From: Sisyra terminalis
Taxonomy: Eukaryota > Arthropoda > Insecta > Neuroptera > Sisyridae
Direction of reading: 5' to 3'
Length of the DNA stretch: 64,000 nucleotides
Assembly: GCA_958496175.1 (NCBI GenBank)
Contig: OY292276.1
Location: forward strand, 12,046,001 to 12,110,000
Within the stretch, counting starts at the first letter, position 1, and every line of letters begins with the position of its first letter. Positions 60,076 through 64,000 of this stretch are shown here, piece after piece. Under the pieces are notes generated by a model. That model was not told the DNA's origin, made no database searches, and worked only from the letters and a program-made list of their open reading frames with translations. Both the position numbers and the translations under genes were made by a program.

Positions 60076-62082
60076 AAATTGAATTCCCTTGCTCTTGAAG
60101 ACGACCTCCTAGGGCCTCCAAGGGCCTGCGCTTAAAGACTCCTACTAGATGATATCATTATAAGCCATATTGGATACTCCTGACGGTTAGGAAGATATCT
60201 AAGGTGTAAATTATCTGAAGTCCAAAAAATCGGATGAATTATTTTTGGAATAGATGAATACAGGTAATGGAAGAAAAGATTGTCAAAATTTGATGCCTTT
60301 CCAAAAAAAAAAAATCACTTTATACACTATATACTGTCAGGATTTATACTTTAAATTTAATGAAAGCTAGTGTTTCTGGAGTATTTGTCAAAAATGGGCA
60401 CATTTGGCATGTCTTGGGTTAAACAGTGACTAGGATGACAGTGTCTTTATTTGCGGACTATGCCAATAAGTTAATAACAAGTATCCTATTGCGCCCCAGG
60501 CCTATTTCTCATTGTGCCCCAGAGGGTGGGGCAGAATGGGAAATTTCCATTTGTTTTATAAACCTAAATTTTTAAATATAATAATTAAATTGTGGGGAAT
60601 AAGAACGAAGCTTCTTGTGGAATATTATTTATTTTATCGCCAACGTTTCGTCAGTCATTCCTGACTTCTTCAGGGCTATATAATGAATATACATACCATT
60701 TAAAAAATAGCGACACTAAATTTTTAATATTAATTTTTAATTTAGGTCAACAAAACTTTTTTATTTGTAGAGAATGAACTAAATAGTTATATAAATTACA
60801 AAATAATGAAATTTTTTTTTTGAACCTCTCGTAAATTGTAATTAAAGCTTAGATACCCCGTTCCGCTCCAGGTTCCCCTACATTTGATGTATTTCTATAA
60901 CTAATGCCTCTTTACAAAATATTCCGGGAAAAAAAACGTTTTCTTAGACTTACAACTAGGCATAACCCCTTAAGCACAGACTACGTGATATCTATTTTTT
61001 AAAAATGGACTTACATCATTTTCAAAATAAATGGTCCACTTATAAATGTTAGCTAGCAAAGAACATATTGTTCCAAATGATTCTAAATATCTGTGACCTA
61101 AATATTGGTAATTTTTTTTTGCCAGTTACACATACTATTTATTTTTTAACTCTTAATTAAAATTTTGATTTTTAAAATTTTATTTTAACCAAAGAATTGA
61201 AAGTACGAATTTATTTATTTTTTTTCGAATTGAAATGCAAAAGAAGCCGGAAATATTCAAAGGTAAATACAGGCAAAAAATTTTTTGCAATTCTACTCAC
61301 ATAATTTTTGTCAACTTTGCTTTCGATAACGTGCGGTTAAAGCTCCATCCCCAATAATTATGATGTAAATTATGTATTCACTTCTCTCATGTCCCTCATA
61401 TTCTTTTTTTCAATGATGAAACTCACCCTTTTTTCCGACGTGTTAGTAATATTCATTTGATCATTGTTCGTTCAATGTACAATGTTGTTTTTTTTTTTTG
61501 CTTATGTAATTTTGTTGATTTTTACAATTAAGCCTCGTTTGAATGGTACTTTCAGAGCTTTTACATTATAATAAATCACATGGATTTTGCGGGTTAGGTC
61601 GCTATAAATTTGATAATATAATATATTTGAAATTAGTAGTTTTTCAGTGTTAGTAGGTCACCAAATGATGTATTATTTTAGCACTTGTCAACGCAAACGT
61701 AAGTGTGGAAATTTGAAAGTTTTAAATGAATTTCCCCGGAAATGTAACACACTGCTTTTTTGTTTTTAATGTTGCAAAACAGTTATGGACGTAGTTTTGT
61801 TTTGAAACTGGGAGTTTTTTATTTCAATTTGAATATTCACTGTAAACATTGTACTTGCACATTAAATGTTAGTATTGTTGGGAAAATTAAAAACCAAAAG
61901 CCATCATTAGAGAAAAAATTGCTTTGAACTTTTGTTTCCTAGTAAAAATATTTTACAAAACGGAAAATTTGTTGCTTGGTAATTATATTTGAAACCACTG
62001 ATCAAAAGTACATACATACCAAACAAGAAAGAGAAAACTATCAAGTGGCTGTAAATACTTTGAAAATATTTGTTACACATAT
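60076..62082. other. AT-rich DNA with scattered repeat ends
   Basis: The segment 60490-60545 (GCGCCCCAGG, GTGCCCCAGAGGGTGGGGCA) and the string at 60856-60885 (CCCCGTTCCGCTCCAGG) resemble ends of mobile elements. 61001-61035 matches the end of the MITE at 39180-39440. No gene is supported. Confidence 0.45.
60637..60680 (-). ncRNA. Penelope-type tail motif
   Basis: Minus strand: CCTGAAGAA, stem GTCAG, loop GAATGA, CTGAC (five perfect pairs), GAAACGTTGGCG. The architecture is that of PLE tails; G after the ACGT helix III palindrome does not suit hammerhead cleavage. Confidence 0.5.
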
Positions 62083-62328
62083 AACTAAATATTTATAATT
62101 ATTGCATTGCATTATATGTTGCATTGAATGACATGTTTGAAGTGACTTGTTTGTTCGATACGCAAATATTTCATGTTAACAACAACAAGAACATATATGA
62201 TAGGATAATAGTATTCAATCATAGATGTAAGTCAAAAGAAAAATTTGAAGTTTTAACCAAAAAATAAATTTGTGCAACATTTGTACAAAATTTTCCGTCG
62301 AACTCTATAGAGGTTTTATCGTACACGT
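62083..62328. repeat. Left copy of a local 0.2-kb duplication
   Basis: GTTGCATTGAATGACATGTT to CTCTATAGAGGTTTTATCGT and GTACACGT, matching 63400-63628 with few differences. It ends exactly where fold-back A copy 3 begins. Confidence 0.88.
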
Positions 62329-63390
62329 TAGGGTGTCCGTTATTTCCCAAATTGATTTTTTTACAGCGATCGCCCCTTGAATTTTTAGATTAAGATACAA
62401 AAAAAATATCCAATACAATTACGCTCTTAATTTCTTGATTAAACCGTGCCGGAATCATGTTATTTTACCATTTAAATAACATGGGATAATTTGACTTTTT
62501 ACTTTTAATTTTTTTTCTAAGAAACAGATGGATCAAAAGATTTAAGATTAAATTGATCTGACGTATAATTCAACTCCCTACAAAAAAGGTCTCTTATGAA
62601 TTTTCGATTAAATCACTTTATTAAAAGTTATTCAACATTTAACTTTTTAACGATAAATCAATCGACTATTGGCTCAATAAAAATGATGTTAACTACAAGT
62701 TCTAAGAAATTTCTCATAGATGACGTCAGGTGAAATAGTAAAAATTCGAATAATAATTGAACTTTTGTCGATAGTCTAATTAATTAGTATGAAATTCACT
62801 TCGTAGCTACAAAATATTGATTAAAGTACGAAAATTTATCCTGGATAAATTGAATTTCACGATTATAGCGAATTCGGATCTTATGTCACCTGTTTTAATT
62901 GTCAAAAAATGTTTTTTGTGTTTGATTTTCAATTCCAGCCTTAAAATTAACATAAATAATCACTGGCGCTCTAATGATAATAATTTTTATTTTCTCTTTC
63001 AATGATTTTATAGTTGAAAAAAGTAAAAATGAGCAAAAAGTTGAAAATATTGCAAGATTTATATTAGGCACAAGTTAAGTGTTGAATAACTTATAATGGA
63101 GTGATTTAATCGAAAATTCATAAGAGACCTTTTTTGTAGAGCGTTAAATTTTACGTCAGAATAATGTAATTTTAAATCTTTTCATTCATTTGTTTCTGAG
63201 AAAAAAAATTAAAAGTAAAAAGTCAAATAATCCCATGTTATTTAAATGGTAAAAGTAACATGATTCCGGCACGGTTTAATCAAAAAATTAAGAGCTTAAT
63301 TGTATTGGATAATTTTTTTTGTGTCTTAAACTAAAAATTCAAGAGGCGATCGCTGTAAAAAAATCAATTTGGGAAATAACGGACACCCTA
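62329..63390. mobile_element. Fold-back element family A, copy 3
   Basis: TAGGGTGTCCGTTATTTCCC to its inverse, with arms about 310 bp. Unlike copies 1 and 2 there is no flanking short direct repeat: GTACACGT on the left, CTAATAAT on the right. It lies exactly between the two copies of a local duplication. Confidence 0.88.
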
Positions 63391-63399
63391 CTAATAATT

Positions 63400-63628
63400 T
63401 ATAATTTCTGATTTATAATATTCGTGTTGCATTGAATGACATGTTTGAAGTGACATGTTTGTTCGATACGCAAATATTTCATGTTATCAACAAGAACATA
63501 TATGGTAGGATAATAGTGTTCAACCATAGATTTAAGTCCAAAGAAAAATTTGAAATTTTATCCAAAAAATAAATTTGTACAAAATTTTCCGTCGAACTCT
63601 ATAGAGGCTTTATCGTACACGTATAATG
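63400..63628. repeat. Right copy of the local 0.2-kb duplication
   Basis: Same sequence as 62083-62328, including TTTGTTCGATACGCAAATAT and TTATCGTACACGT, then continuing into ATAATGTCAACC. A 14-bp indel (GCAACATTTGTACA region) distinguishes the copies. Confidence 0.88.
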
Positions 63629-64000
63629 TCAACCACGCGTATTTGTGATAATTTTTCAAATCATTATCCTTAATGCCAAGGGTGCTTTAGGCTTTACGGG
63701 TATCCGCCCTTAAACTAACCGTTTGGATAATAAAATTAACATTATAGAGTCATCATTAAGGTTTTCACCAATTGTTTGCACTAATTCATTCGCAAATGAA
63801 CAAAACAAACCAAACGATAATTTTCATTCATTTGAATCCATTTTTTTTTGGTAGAGGAAAAAATCATTATTTCAATACACATCTTTTCTAGTGGTTGAAT
63901 TTTTTTTTTTATATTTATTTGAAATGAATAGGTTAATTTTATGCCAATAAATTTGTGGCGAAGTACTTTACAACAGAATTCAATTTATGAATATATTAAT
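63629..64000. other. AT-rich DNA at the window edge
   Basis: Nothing recognised; slightly GC-richer around 63670-63720. Confidence 0.4.

Overview
This is an AT-rich animal nuclear window. Spliced genes with GT-AG introns, very long introns and a dense, varied transposon load indicate an arthropod, most likely an insect. The order cannot be fixed from the sequence; a beetle-like large genome is only a guess. It is not bacterial, and almost all short open frames are accidental or lie inside repeats.

One cellular gene is recognisable. A Kv-channel-interacting-protein (KChIP) homologue of the neuronal calcium sensor family lies on the minus strand from 47857 down to 4667. Five coding exons (47857-47587, 24896-24702, 14445-14372, 14294-14082, 4774-4667) join with matching phases into 286 codons plus a stop. 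The protein has a low-complexity N-terminal region, a degenerate first EF-hand and three intact calcium-binding loops. Introns 1, 2 and 4 are about 22.7, 9.9 and 9.3 kb and are filled with repeats; intron 3 is 77 bp.

The rest is mobile DNA, region by region. 1-286: start of a 74/148-bp satellite. 5.2-7.5 kb: a 0.58-kb duplication, one copy split by a TIR element that itself carries a Helitron. 7.9-10.7 kb: a Penelope-like element (reverse transcriptase plus GIY-YIG nuclease) with an inverted left part, a hammerhead-like tail and a degenerate tandem array. 10.7-18.2 kb: several long fold-back elements. 21.1-24.3 kb: a fold-back element with 9-bp target duplications, then a near-perfect palindrome of 90-bp hammerhead-ribozyme units. 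26.8-31.2 kb: a fold-back repeat, an autonomous-type Helitron remnant, a small MITE and a TIR transposon carrying a widespread uncharacterised protein. 32.5-34.1 kb: a Tc1-like element split by a Helitron. 35-47.5 kb: further MITEs, a second hammerhead palindrome, nested fold-backs and an internally deleted mariner 69 bp from the first exon's splice donor. 49-64 kb (upstream of the KChIP coding start): a dead mariner, fold-backs, LINE fragments, a probable solo LTR with heat-shock-like motifs and a local duplication around a fold-back copy.

The most interesting signal is the hammerhead/Penelope theme. Two palindromes (23.7-24.3 kb and 42.6-43.0 kb) carry short units with hammerhead core boxes, a 6-bp helix II, a self-complementary helix III and a pairable helix I. 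Five further Penelope-type tail motifs of the same architecture are scattered through the window. Several fold-back families sharing AGGGTG-like ends form a second theme.
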